Below are positions 12,063-22,880 of a DNA stretch of 64,000 nucleotides, piece by piece (the stretch's first letter is position 1; the number at the start of each line of letters is the position of its first letter). The translations under genes were made by a program, and so were the position numbers. This DNA is from Rana temporaria (taxonomy: Eukaryota > Chordata > Amphibia > Anura > Ranidae): positions 100,053,157-100,117,156 of the forward strand of contig NC_053497.1 in NCBI RefSeq assembly GCF_905171775.1, written 5' to 3'. The notes below the pieces were generated by a model. It ran no database searches. It saw only the letters and a program-made list of their open reading frames with translations, and was not told the DNA's origin.

Positions 12063-12262
12063 TCCTACATAAATTCCATGTCAGTCTTGTGTAGAAAGCT
12101 GTTGTCATTCTTTGGGTCCTGCTAATGTAGCTCCTTTTGAGAATGCGGAGTTGGGCTTCAAGATATTGTATGTTTGACAATACTATACATACTGACTGCT
12201 ATATTAAAATGTATGACGATGTTCCATATAATTCATGACCAAATTTATTCTGGTTTTGTTAG

Positions 12263-12319
12263 ACAAGGAGATCTATTCACAAACTCTTGGACTGGGAGAA
12301 TAACAGATTATATCACAAG
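12263..12319 (+). CDS. chic1: CHIC-family protein, coding exon 4
   Basis: This 57-bp exon of 19 codons reads TRRSIHKLLDWENNRLYHK, between acceptor TTTGTTAG and donor GTAAATAA. The basic TRRS follows straight on from the CLNKR of exon 3, as in CHIC proteins. The sequence is the start of the cytosolic C-terminal region after the cysteine string. The intron to exon 5 is only 88 bp, while the other introns of the gene are 2-4 kb. Confidence 0.93.
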
Positions 12320-12407
12320 GTAAATAAATGGTCTTTAGAAAATGGTGACTTAGCTGTCACAAATATAAAAATTGCTTTTTATTAATGTTGTATCAATTGT
12401 TCCTTAG

Positions 12408-12467
12408 CTTGGCTTGCACTGGAAACTGAGCAGAAGGAAATGTGAATCAAACAATATGATGGAATAT
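12408..12467 (+). CDS. chic1: CHIC-family protein, coding exon 5
   Basis: This 60-bp exon of 20 codons reads LGLHWKLSRRKC then ESNNMMEY, between acceptor TTGTTCCTTAG and donor GTGAGTATG. It is the conserved C-terminal segment of CHIC proteins. LGLHWKLSRRKCESNN resembles CHIC1 as I recall it, but the paralogs differ by only a few residues here. Confidence 0.93.
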
Positions 12468-12539
12468 GTGAGTATGTTTTTCATACAGAGACGTATGGGA
12501 GGTTATTTATTTTTTTAACCATCATTACCTAGGGTGGAT

Positions 12540-14990
12540 ACTGCATCTGTCCCCTGCCGGCTCTAAGACTAAGAACCGAGCAATCGACCACCGCTGATCA
12601 CTCGGTTCTCTGCTCACTGAGCAAAGACCTGTGACTGTTAATCATTGCATTTTGCTCTGTCTGCCCCACACTTTCTGGGGCAATGGGCTGTGGAGGGTGC
12701 AGGAGCGGCCAAGTCAGGCTCTCCGCTACTCACTGAGCCAGGTGCTGGTCCAGACATGTGGTGGTTGCGATCTTGCCTGTGTTATATCTTCCTGCTGTCT
12801 GCTGAAAATGGGTCACAGGAGTGCAGAACGTGATCCATAGGAGTACAGCCAAACAAGCTTTGGCTATACTTCTCCTTTAAAGACCTATTGGTGTAAACTT
12901 TGTGCTGGTCACTCAGCCACCCCGGGGTAATGATTTCATAATCTTCTGTTCTTTTAGAAAATAATATTTGAAGCATTGTTCCTCATGCACACTACTAGAC
13001 ATTTAGCCCCTGTGCCTGAGACTCCGGCATTTTTGGGTGGAAGGCACAGGTGCACTGCCCAACCCTACTGCCAGCAGCCTGTATAAATCTGAAAGGGTGA
13101 AAGCTGCTGCAGAAAAGTTCTGTGAATGGGTAGGGGGGGAGAGAGGTGAGCAAACACTGGTTTCTATGTATGAGAGCAGCGCCTCTTCTAAATGCTCTTG
13201 CTATACTTCTGGACCTAAATTAACGTGTAATTACTACAGAAATAACCATCCTACTTAACGTGACATACATTTTGTAATACTTCTATTTAGACTGCAGATT
13301 AAAAAGTATTTGCCTGTTCACATCAGCAACCACATTCTAACAGGTCTGCTGGTAAACACCCCCCCCCCTCTCTTTTTAGTGCACACCACTACAGTGCAGT
13401 GGTGTGAACTGAGCACACGGGACACACGCCTTGTGTATGAAGTGGGCTGTGTGCAGCACTATACATTGTGGTGGAATTTGCCCCTAATAAGTCTCTGACC
13501 AGGAAAAAAACATTTCTATTTCATTCATGGATGGACAGACACAGCCTTAATCTTGACAAAGTGGGTATTAGCCTTCCTTTAGGAGTGACTAGGCAGAAAG
13601 TGTTAACAACTTCAAAGCTGAACAGCCCTGCCCAGGGAGCAGTCCAACTGGCTATATCCCCTCAGCCTGCACCAAGCTCCCTTCGGGCCCATAGGCCTGG
13701 AGGCTTTATTTCAAATTTACTTTGGATTTTTTTTTTTCCTGTGATCTTCGATCAACTGCCGACTGGGCAACAGGTTGGATCCCAGATCCTTGTAGTCCCC
13801 CCAGTTTCGGCCATCGAGTGTGTGCCAACCATAGCTATGCACTGGGACGTCCACGACAGGCCCATTGCTCTACGGGTGGCCAATGAGCTATACGCTCCAG
13901 GGCATGCATATGATCGGTCTATAGGGCTGAGTCGCAGCAGCCGGGCCAACAGTCACCTCCGTCACCATGAGGGAGATGGTCTGTCTAGGATGCTTCCAGC
14001 ACAAGGGTGGGTAAGTAGTAATCTCCTGCTTCGGCAGGAAGACAGAGCTGGGCATCCCTGGAGAGGTGAGTGAAGGGCTCTATTCCTCCCTTCTCCCTTC
14101 CCTCCTCCCTAGGCTCTCAGAGCTAGCTGCTGGGGTGGGGGTTCCCCTGGGGAGCTTCACCTGGGGAGCTTCACCTGGGGAACCATAAGTTACGCACTAA
14201 ATCAGTGTATAAACTGCATAAGAGATTCTGCTTACCTGTGTTTCCTGCTCCATGCTGTTGGCGACCATTTTTGCTGTGATCCATGCTGTATTGCTTTAGT
14301 TGCACTGGCGGCCATGTTCTTGTGGCCGCATTGTATTGGCCTCTATCGACGCTCGGCGGCCATGTTTTTGGTGATTCCTGCTGTGTGTACTGACTGCTGT
14401 ATTTTGCTCTGCTGCACTGATCACTGGTTTTCTGCTAGCGGCCTCCGCATTTTGCTCCAGGCTCCCAGATACGGCGAAGCTGTGAACGAACGTTGTTTTC
14501 TGTGGCCGCGCTGGGTAGGCCTCTAGCCGCCACTCGGAGGCCATTTTTCTGTAGGTCCCACACTCATCTACGCTGCCGGCCATGCTTTTGTGGCCCACGC
14601 ACTGTTGGCCTCTAGTGTCGGATCGATGGCCATTTTACCATCGATCAGACCTTTTTAAAATGGTCAGACGAACAGATACACGCTGCTGACTGATCAGTCT
14701 GAAACTGACAAAAGTAGCAACCTCACAAGCGGCTTTCGATCGTACCTGTTTGCACCTATTTTTTTATGTTATTATATAAGCACTTGCACTTTAAATCACT
14801 ATTGCATTGTTGACCTTATAGTTAATATATTGTTTCAAGCTAGAATTTGGAATTTATCGCCTACTATTGGCGCCCCCTTACTATTATACACCCCCCACAT
14901 TGCTAAAGTTGTTTTCACACCACTCTAGGGGAGCAGCTTCTTTAATATATTACCATAGTGCGGAGTTCTCAATTTTTTTTCATATACAGA
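12540..14990. other. Large part of chic1 intron 5; unclassified repeats
   Basis: No exon is recognised here. The segment 12,590-12,885 ends in a TTTGGCTATACTTCTCC-TTTAAAG motif like the one near 40,110-40,135, which suggests a shared repeat. From about 13,510 to 14,690 the sequence is richer in GC and holds several copies of a GGCGGCCAT / GGCCTCTA motif. It could be the 5' region of a retroelement, but I see no domain or terminal repeats. A 201-codon frame at 13,468-14,073 has no recognisable product. Confidence 0.4.
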
Positions 14991-14999
14991 TTATAGCAA

Positions 15000-15327
15000 T
15001 GTGATAGGTTGTGTAACCATAAAATGTCCATTCACAGAAGGAAGCCTTCACAAGGGGATTAGAAGCAAAATCCAGCAAGAGCTACTGAGTATAAAAGAGA
15101 AGTGAGGTGCCTCTAAGTGTAGCAATACTTTGCTAAATGTTGTACCTTCATTAAATGTAACCATATTGCTACACTTAGAGGCGCCTCTCTTCTCTTTTAT
15201 ACCCAGTTGTCATGACGCTACTCTTGTATCAAGACATCGCTTGTATATCAAGTCAAAAGTTGTTAAAAATGTTTGCTTGTCTTGCAAAACGCTCTTAAAC
15301 AAAGTTACACTCAAACCAAGGTTTTAC
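15000..15327. repeat. AACCTTGG-type element, truncated
   Basis: This copy lacks its left end and closes with CTCAAACCAAGGTTTTACAT. It contains an inner inverted pair, GAGGTGCCTCTAAGTGTAGC (about 15,107) and CTACACTTAGAGGCGCCTCT (about 15,170). It belongs to the same family as 44,545-44,853 and 44,934-46,324. It lies in chic1 intron 5. Confidence 0.65.
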
Positions 15328-15347
15328 ATATAATTTTCTCACAATGA

Positions 15348-16096
15348 TTAACCACTTCAATACTGGGCACTTTTACTGCCCAGGCCAGCTTTCAGTGCTG
15401 TTGCAATTTTAAATGACAATTGCACAGTTATGAAACTGTGCCCAAACTACATTTTTATAATTTTGTTCACACAATTGGAGCTTTCTTTTGGTGGTATTTA
15501 ATCACCACTGGGTTTTTTTACTTTTTGCTAAATAAACCAAAAGTACAGAATTTTGAAAATAAACGTGTTTTTCTCTGATTCTGTTTAAAATGTTGCAAAT
15601 AATGGTTCTTCATAAAATGTAGTCCAAAATATATATTCTATTCCATTTCTTTGAAAATACCCAAATCAGTGTTTATTTTAAACAATGGTGTATATATCTA
15701 AAAATTGATCACCACTGATGTACTGACTATATCATTTTGAGGCCCTAAAATGGACAGTAGAAATGCCCCCAATTAAATGATTGGTCACAGCTAATTGCAT
15801 GGTACAGATGGGCTGTGATTGGCCCTGTCTGTACCTTGTGATCAAATTGACCAATCACCGCTAGCAACACAATTGTACACAGGGGATGGTATGTTGTGTA
15901 CAACAGTCATGTGACCTGCTGTGATTCGTCACGGTGGTCACATGGTACCAGCAGCGAGCCAGTACTCTGATCAGTCACAGCGGTGCTGCACGGCCCCTCG
16001 GTCGACTCTTCCTGACAGGATGTTGTATGACATCCAGTCAGGATGGGAAAGCCACCTCCCAGTCATTTGTCTATAGGCTGTGTGGGAAGTGGTTAA
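15348..16096. repeat. TTAACCACTT-type repeat, short copy
   Basis: It is bounded by TTAACCACTTCAATACTGGG and GGGAAGTGGTTAA. It contains the GGTGGTATTTAATCACCACT block that matches GGTGGTATTTGATCATC at about 5,940. It ends 84 bp before the chic1 terminal exon and is followed by a run of about 25 T. Confidence 0.6.
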
Positions 16097-16180
16097 AAGT
16101 GGGTGTTTTTTTTTTTTTTTTTTTTTTTTTGTCATCTACTGAACCTTTTTAACTCCTATTTATTTATTTATTTTTTGCAG

Positions 16181-16231
16181 GTTATACTCATAGAATTCTT
16201 ACCAAAGTACCCGATATTTCGACCGGACTGA
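16181..16231 (+). CDS. chic1: CHIC-family protein, terminal coding exon 6
   Basis: The coding part of the last exon follows acceptor TTTATTTTTTGCAG and reads VILIEFLPKYPIFRPD then TGA at 16,229-16,231. The ending FRPD followed by a stop is the conserved C-terminus of CHIC proteins. Lys-Tyr-Pro rather than Lys-Thr-Pro before IFRPD favours CHIC1 over CHIC2 as I recall the two. Together, exons 2-6 encode 125 residues without interruption. Confidence 0.93.
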   Translation, partial: VILIEFLPKYPIFRPD

Positions 16232-18162
16232 AGATGATGTGCTTCTGCTTCATTTCATAATATTTTGTTACTGGTCATTCCTACCCTTAGTGCCTTTTTA
16301 GATGGTTTGTGGAAAGAAAAGGTATACTACTGTGTTTTAAAAACACAAAATGGGTGTCTTTCTTTTTTTTGTATAGCAGTACAGTGTCCTAATAGCTTCT
16401 GTATTTTTTACATGTATAAAGAAAATCAAGATTTGCACACTTATTTTTTATGTTAAGGGAAGCTTTCTGTGTTGCACTTCATTTTGCCCATATGGTGCAA
16501 GTGTTACGCAGCTCATTTTGCTGTAAGCACTTCACACTGATGGGATTAATATTCTATATACACTCAATGTAAATAGTTGCAGTTAGGGACATGCATCAAT
16601 GCTGCTTTAACTCTAGCTTATTGCCTTATTGTACCTATGTCTCTCCTATTTCTTTTTTTTTTTACACTAATACAAACTGAAATCTGTTTATACACTTGAG
16701 CCCTAAAGGTAGAGGGGTAAGCAGCTTGGTTAAATCACTACGGCTCAGGCAAGCCATGCGGAGCTTTGAAGTGGAGAAAACGAAGGAAGTTCACACATTG
16801 CCTGGTCTGTTGTAAAGTGCGATGTCGCTGCTTATGGGACCGTACTACAAATACAATGTATCAGTGTTGTGGTTATTAGAGATCAGCACCTCAGAATAAG
16901 AATATAATGAAAGCTGAAATAGATTATTTAACCAAAAACTGTAAATATTGCCTTTTCAGACCTGCAAGTGTTATACTTATGTTTACAGAATGTAATATAG
17001 CTGTTACAGTATTGCCAATTCTGGTTGAGCTTATAAACTTACATGTAGGCTTCATTTGATTGTATGAACCATTTTACAGTTACATGAGACTAGTCTGCAT
17101 TTTTTTTTGTGCTGTTGGCCTACCAGCGAAGGCTTATGTTATGTTTTTAGGCCAAAAGCTGGTGATATATGTAAGTAAATGGCCAACTTGCACTTTACGA
17201 GTATGTGTTTTTGTGTTGGGAGCAGGCCATCTTCTGGTGTTTAAAAACCCACATTGAGAACCCCAGTATTGTATCTATTATATACTACAGAATTTATGTG
17301 ATTAGTTTTAATATAGGGGATTTTAGGCTTTACAAGTTTGGTTAGTCATTGGCTCCAATATTGCAGTGCTCTGATCGCCACAGAGAATTCCTCTTGAAAT
17401 GCATTTCCAGCTTTTGGTGTGATTAAAGAAAGAAGGGCTAGAACCTCTGTCAGTAACTTGGCTAGGAAGAGAATTGAAAACGCCTCACAAGTCATTTGGA
17501 GGACTCACCCCGACAGTTGTCATTGGGGCAAAAAGTGAGGCTAAATCCAGTGAAAAGCTGTAAATGTATAGGTAGGTGGGGGCAAATCTCCCAGTAGACA
17601 CGTTTTGACAAATGTCCCCAATTTGGGCAGGTTTACTCTCACTAGTTAGCTTCTGGGACTAAAAGTGGAATGTCCCTAGCACAAACATAAGCAGCAATAA
17701 AAACCTGGCAGAGATTCTAACGCTTCCTCCTCTGAAATTCTGCTTGAAAACCTTGACTTCTCTTAAATAAATTTCAACTTGGAAATTTAAAAGATTTTGT
17801 CCCCCCTCCCCCTCCAAATTGCCATACAGGGCAGTGAATCTTTTTGTCATGATGCACTAGTGTCATGCAGTGTGATATACTAGATGTAGGCCACATACAT
17901 GTGCCCAAGCATGATGCCTCAGGGTGTTGTAATCTTACATTTAAACCCATCATCCCCTTTCATATAACAGCAATGCGTTAATACACCAGAGAATAGTAGG
18001 GAAATGGTGTGCTGGTTAAACAAGATATACATACATACATATTTTATTTTTTTCTCTTTGAATTTACCCATAAGTAATTTTAAGACTAGACTTGTGCAGG
18101 AAAAAAGTCATAGATAATAACAGTTGAAACTTGAAGTGGCAAACATACAGAAATGTTTAAGG
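16232..18162 (+). other. Probable chic1 3'UTR and downstream unique sequence
   Basis: This 1.9 kb directly after the chic1 stop codon is free of the repeats that fill the rest of the window, which suits a long 3'UTR. A canonical AATAAA occurs at 17,766-17,771, but nothing else marks a cleavage site, so the 3' limit is unknown. No other open frame or gene is recognised. Confidence 0.4.
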
Positions 18163-18618
18163 CTGCTTTCACACTGAGGCGCTTTGCAGGTGCTATTGCG
18201 CTAAAAATAGCACCTGTAATGTGCCCAGAAAGAGCTGCTCCTTTCTATCCAGGGCTTTCACACTGGAGCGTTGCGGGACGCAAAAAAAAGGCCTGAGGCA
18301 CAGTAGGAGCGGTAAAAATGCCGCTCCTATAGCGCCCCTGCCCATTGAAAACAATGGGGTAGCTATTTTTAGCGGAGTTTTACCATTTTGTTTGCCGGGA
18401 TTTTCGGCCGCTAGTGTTGCAGTTTTAACCCCTGCTAGCGGCTGAAAAAGGGTTAAACCGCCTGCAAAAAGCCTCTCTGGCGTTTTGCAGGCGGTTTTAA
18501 CCCTTTTTGGCCGCTAGCGGGGGTTAAAACTGCAACGCTAGCGGCCGAAAATCCAGACAAACAAAATTGTAAAACGCCGCTAAAAATAGCGGTGTTTTAC
18601 CACCAGCGTGAAAGTAGC
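18163..18618. repeat. TTTCACACTG-type MITE with hairpin core
   Basis: It runs from TTTAAGGCTGCTTTCACACT to CAGCGTGAAAGTAGCCTGA. The core holds two arms: AACCCCTGCTAGCGGC...GGTTAAACCGCCTGCAAAA and its complement TTTTGCAGGCGGTTTTAACC...GCTAGCGGGGGTTAAAA, centred near 18,475. Family members with related ends lie at 26,768-27,184, 27,487-28,175 and 45,195-45,594. Confidence 0.65.
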
Positions 18619-19030
18619 CTGATGCCACGTACACACGATCGGTTCATCCGATTGAAAACGGCCTGATGGATTTTTTTCATCAGATATCCACTGAAGCTGA
18701 CTTTCATCAGTCTTGCCTACACACCATCAGTTAAAAATCCGTTTGTGTCCAACACGGTGACGTAAAACACAACGACGTGCTGAGAAAAATTAAGTTCAAT
18801 GCTTCCGATCATGCGTCAACTTGATTCTGATCATGCGTGGATTTTTAACCGATGGACTTGCCCACAGACGATCGTTTTTTTTTTTAACCATCAGATAATT
18901 TAAATTATCACCGATGGGGGGGGGGGGGGGGGGGGAAACGATGGGGCCCACACACGATCGGTTCGTCTGATGAAAACGGTCCATCAGAAGGTTTTCATCA
19001 GACAAACCGATCGTGTGTACGCGGCATAAG
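18619..19030. repeat. Palindromic MITE, TGCCACGTACACACGATCGG type
   Basis: It starts GATGCCACGTACACACGATC and ends with the complement ACCGATCGTGTGTACGCGGC then ATAAG. Inner blocks (CATCCGATTGAAAACGG / TGATGAAAACGGTCCATC) are partly duplicated and inverted. A run of about 21 G lies at 18,916-18,936. It directly abuts the element at 18,163-18,618. Confidence 0.7.
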
Positions 19031-19316
19031 TGTTGTATGCTCCAAGCAGAAGTCTGCTTTCAGTCTTCTAATGCTTCAGTGTATTTGGTTAGGTTTCTAA
19101 TATGTCATCCTGATAATGATTAGTTACGTTGAAGAGAAATTGCAATATTTACCAAAACAGGATTGTAAACCATTCCTGAAATATGGGTGTCAGCTGAGGA
19201 GGCCATAGATTAAGTGTTTAGCATTTTATTGCCCAAAGTGCTTAAGATTTTGTGTAGAACACAATAGTATACATATTTTACAATTTTGCAAGGTAAACCG
19301 CAAAATGTATTCTTAG

Positions 19317-19704
19317 TTAAAGCTGAACTCCATGGAGCCACTGAAATACTTAAAGTTAAAATGCTGAAATGATTTCACCTGCCAAAGGTTTGTAGTTCAG
19401 CCATTCTTGTTATCTGGAAAACTCTTCCAGAAGATACAAGCAGGTTGTTGATGATCACTGCAGTAGTAGCACAGCCTGGACTAGGACATAGTGAAAATAC
19501 ACCCCTGGTCTGCTGATTGGACAATAATCTCTGCTGACTTTGCTCTTCCACCTAATAGTGTGTTCACAGCAGAGCCTCCATATGCACCAACTGTGCCAGG
19601 TATTACAGAATGCTGATAATCAAGAAAACCTGAAGTAATTGACGCTGCTTGCAATTAGAATACATGTAATTGTTTTAAATATGTGCATGGAGTTCTGGCT
19701 TAAA
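19317..19704. repeat. Short non-autonomous element
   Basis: The ends TTAAAGCTGAACTCCATG and CATGGAGTTCTGGCTTAAAT are inverted copies enclosing about 390 bp with no open frame. The flanks 19,031-19,316 and 19,705-20,225 show no gene; 19,752-19,979 is an open frame of 75 codons without recognisable content. Confidence 0.5.
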
Positions 19705-20224
19705 TGCCATAAATAACTGTTTTCTTCATCTATTTTTGTTTTCTCCCCACAATGAGAAAAAAATCAAATGAAGAAAACCATGGAAAGGTATTTAAATTAC
19801 CTAATGGTAATTCAAGGTCACAATTTTGTCTAAAAAGTTATATTGGGCAAAGAGAATTAGTTTCTAACACCGCTAATGTTCCTAAATTTGTAGCCAGTCT
19901 TCTACAATTACTTTTGGATTTAATATTCAACATGAAATTTTATTTAACGCAATGTCTAACGTTATCTTTTGCCAAGTAAGGTATCTTATAGTAGTGCCAT
20001 AATCTTAATTGGGAAAATGACATTGTCCAATGGATAAGGGGCTAACCATCTTTTGGTTTATTCTTTTTACACATCTTGTGGACTTTTTTGTCTTGACATA
20101 GATTTATTTTGACCACACGGTTTGATTACATCTTATTTGCACAGTGCCATTATTTAGTTGCTTTCAAACTTCGCTGCAATTACCTCCATAGATTTCAGAG
20201 GGATGGGCAATTGCGCCCCCCATG

Positions 20225-20225
<1 letters not shown>

Positions 20226-20272
<47 letters not shown>
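20226..20272. repeat. Poly-T tract
   Basis: About 47 consecutive T. No coding frame surrounds it. It could be the reverse-strand tail of an old retroposon, but no body is recognised. Confidence 0.9.
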
Positions 20273-20274
<2 letters not shown>

Positions 20275-20327
20275 CTTTGTAACAATAAGGTGAACATTTG
20301 TTTTACAGTTATGTCACCTAAGTAGTT

Positions 20328-20893
20328 TAGTGGGGGTTCACCCTCAAAAAAAATTCTAACATTACATCCAGCATACTAACGACATGTAAAGTATGCTGGT
20401 ATTTTTCTCCGTACATTCCATTTAATTGTTATTTTCGCCCAGGCTTCCGGGTTCTGAATTCCCACGGGACTGGGCGTTCCTATTGAAAGCTTAGCTGATT
20501 GACGTCTGGTGAAAATCTTCCCATGGCGCATAAAGCACGTCACCAGTTTTCCGTAAATAGCCGACCTGCGAGTCGGCTCTATATGGCGCCTGCGCAGTCG
20601 GCTCTACACGGCAGGCGCAGGCACCGTATAGCGCCGGTTTGCAGGTCGGCTCTTTACGGAAAACTGGTGATGCGCTTTATGCGCCATGGGAAGATTTTCA
20701 CCAGACGTCAGTCAGCTAAGCTTTCAATCGGAACGCCCAGTCCCGCGGGAATCAGAACCCAGAAGCCTGGGCGAAAATAACAAACGGTATGTACGGAGGA
20801 AAAAAAATAAATAAATACCAGCATACTTTACATGTCGTTAGTATGCTGGATGTAATGTTAGAATTATTTTTTTAGGGTGAACCTCCACTTTAA
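20328..20893. repeat. Long near-perfect palindrome, 566 bp
   Basis: The left arm starts AGTGGGGGTTCACCCTC and the right arm ends GGGTGAACCTCCACTTTA. Successive blocks match in inverted order: TCCAGCATACTAACGACATG / CATGTCGTTAGTATGCTGGA, GCCCAGGCTTCCGGGTTCTG / CAGAACCCAGAAGCCTGGGC, and CCCATGGCGCATAAAGC / GCTTTATGCGCCATGGG. The centre is near 20,610, in a GC-rich stretch with GCCTGCGCAG and GGCAGGCGCAGGC. A half-length relative lies at 38,873-39,086. No coding potential. Confidence 0.85.
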
Positions 20894-21267
20894 GAGAACT
20901 AAGCTCATAAACTAGAGGCCAGTTTTGGATTGGAAGCATTTCGCTACACCTTTGCTACTTCCATAGTCACAATATTTAAAAAGTACCTCATACTTAAGGA
21001 ATACCTGTATATTGTAATAGTATTAATCTTTTATTTTTTTTTATTTATTTTTTTATATACTTTTTCCGTATTTTTTTTTTTTTTTTTAAATACATTTTTC
21101 TTAAATTTAAAGCGTACCTGCTTTAAATTTGTCAGCTGATAGGCTGACAGTGCTGCCAAAATTCAGGCACGAAGTACCCTTGATAATCTTGTAATGGATT
21201 TGTATGCATCTCAAGAGGCCTAGATTTCTGCATTGCAATGTGTGGTGTGTTGCAGTGCCATTCATTT

Positions 21268-22685
21268 TAAAGTGATTCTAAAGCCTTAAGGACTTTATTT
21301 TTTTTTTTTACCTTTCAATGCATTCAATTCACCCCTTTATACTTACCGGGACCTGATTTCAATCCAGTGTTGTGCACATAAGCAGTGTCTCTATCCCTCT
21401 TCACTGGGTAGATTGATGGCAGCGGGAGCCATTTGCTCCTGCTGCTGTCAATCAAATTCTGGGACAGGGCTAGGCTGTTCTGTGTGTCTCTAGACACACA
21501 GGCTGCACTGGTTGGGAGCAAGCTCGCACAAGTGGCCCCATAAAAAGTTCCTTTCTATGGTGGGCATTTGCTGAAGAGGAGCCAGGAGCGTGAGGGACCC
21601 CAGGAGAACAAGAGTTAGGCTGCTCTGTGCAAAATCGTTGCACAGAGTTGGTAAGAATGACATATTTGTAAAACTAAAATTTATGATGTATTAAAATACA
21701 AAACATATAAATGTAGCGCTAGAGATAATACAAAGTGATATGAACACCATGAGTAAATAAACATGTATCTGTAAATACATATGAAGAAAACAATCTCTAT
21801 ATTGACAAAAAAAAATGTGGAGATAGTCCAATGAAGGTAAAAGTGGTGATGATCCCCTAATCCAAACATGACAAATGTGTAAAGAAGAGGAAGAAGCCGC
21901 CACCATCTGGAGAGAGGCTTACCGGAAATGTTGAACCCTAAAGGAACATACGGGTCAATCAAGCGTGATTAAAATTCTGTAGGACCAATCATCAGCTGCA
22001 GCTCTTATGCGACATCCAGTGGAAAAAAAGGGCACATAGCGTAATATTTGTCTCCGATAGATGTGCTTTGAAGGTTCATAGCACATCTATCGCAGACAAA
22101 TATTACGCTATGTGCCCTTTTTTTGAACACTCTCCATTTGGCTTTGTTGTTTGACCTCTGGTGGGTCATTCCTCACAAGCATCTATCATCTACTCACCTT
22201 GGGTGTCACGCCTTAAAGTGCTGGATGTCGCATAAGAGCTGCAGCTGATTGGTCCTGTCCTACAGGATTTTTATCACGCTTGATTGACCCTTTTAAACGT
22301 ATGTTCCTTAGGATTCAACACTTCCGGTAAGCCTCTCTCCAGATGGTGGCGGCTTCTTCCTCTTCTCTACATATTTATTGTCACATTTGGATTAGGGGAT
22401 CATCATCACTTTTACCTTTATTGGACTATCTCCACATTTTTTTTTTGTCAATATAGAGATTGTTTTCTTCATATTCATTTGTCATATGTAATTCACAGAT
22501 ACATGTTTATTTAATTTACTCATGGTGTTCATATCACTTTTGTATTATCTCTAGGGCTACATTTATGTTTTGTATGTTTTTTTCCACTTGTCGATTGGGT
22601 TTGTAGCTGCTTACCATCTAAGACAGCGTGGAATTTTTCTGTTTTTGTTTCTATAATGTATTAAAATAATAATCACTTTAAATAT
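21268..22685. repeat. Repeat of the window-start family, split by an insertion
   Basis: The left part (21,268-21,692) starts TTTTAAAGTGATTCTAAAGC and carries the GAGGGACCCCAGGAGAAC and TTGGTAAGAATGACATA motifs shared with 1-107 and 54,120-54,280. The right remnant (22,654-22,685) ends AATAATCACTTTAAAT, which complements the start. Between them sits the foldback at 21,693-22,653. The sequence ATGTATTAAAATA occurs on both sides of the insertion and looks like a target duplication. Confidence 0.55.
21693..22653. mobile_element. Large foldback insertion, about 960 bp
   Basis: The long arms are inverted copies: AGCGCTAGAGATAATACAAA (21,716) pairs with the region ending TTGTATTATCTCTAGGGC (about 22,556). 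GGATCATCATCACTTTTACC (about 22,399) pairs with GGTAAAAGTGGTGATGATCC (about 21,836). CTCTCTCCAGATGGTGGCGG pairs with CCGCCACCATCTGGAGAGAG. A nested smaller palindrome lies at 22,022-22,125 around GAAGGTTCAT. About 13-bp direct repeats at its borders suggest insertion into an older repeat. No open frame has recognisable content; the mirrored frames of 76 and 93 codons are only the two arms. Confidence 0.7.
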
Positions 22686-22880
22686 CACGCCAATGCACAG
22701 ATGTGAGTTACAGCACATGTCATGCACCAATTTAGGTGTGTTGCAGCCCAATCACAATAACCCATGTACATAGTGTTGGCATTAAGGCCGTGCACCAGTG
22801 TAAACTGGCCCTTTTATGGTTTAAAACCCATGTATACCTCTGGGAATCGGCTTTTTGTGCAATCCTGGATTCCAGAGGTA

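Noticed and set aside
13468..14073. 201-codon frame in chic1 intron 5
   Set aside because: No known domain and no homologous block elsewhere in the window. It may be a retroelement leader, but the evidence is too weak to name one.
21681..22514. Frames of 71-93 codons with near-identical protein on opposite strands
   Set aside because: They are the two arms of the foldback at 21,693-22,653.
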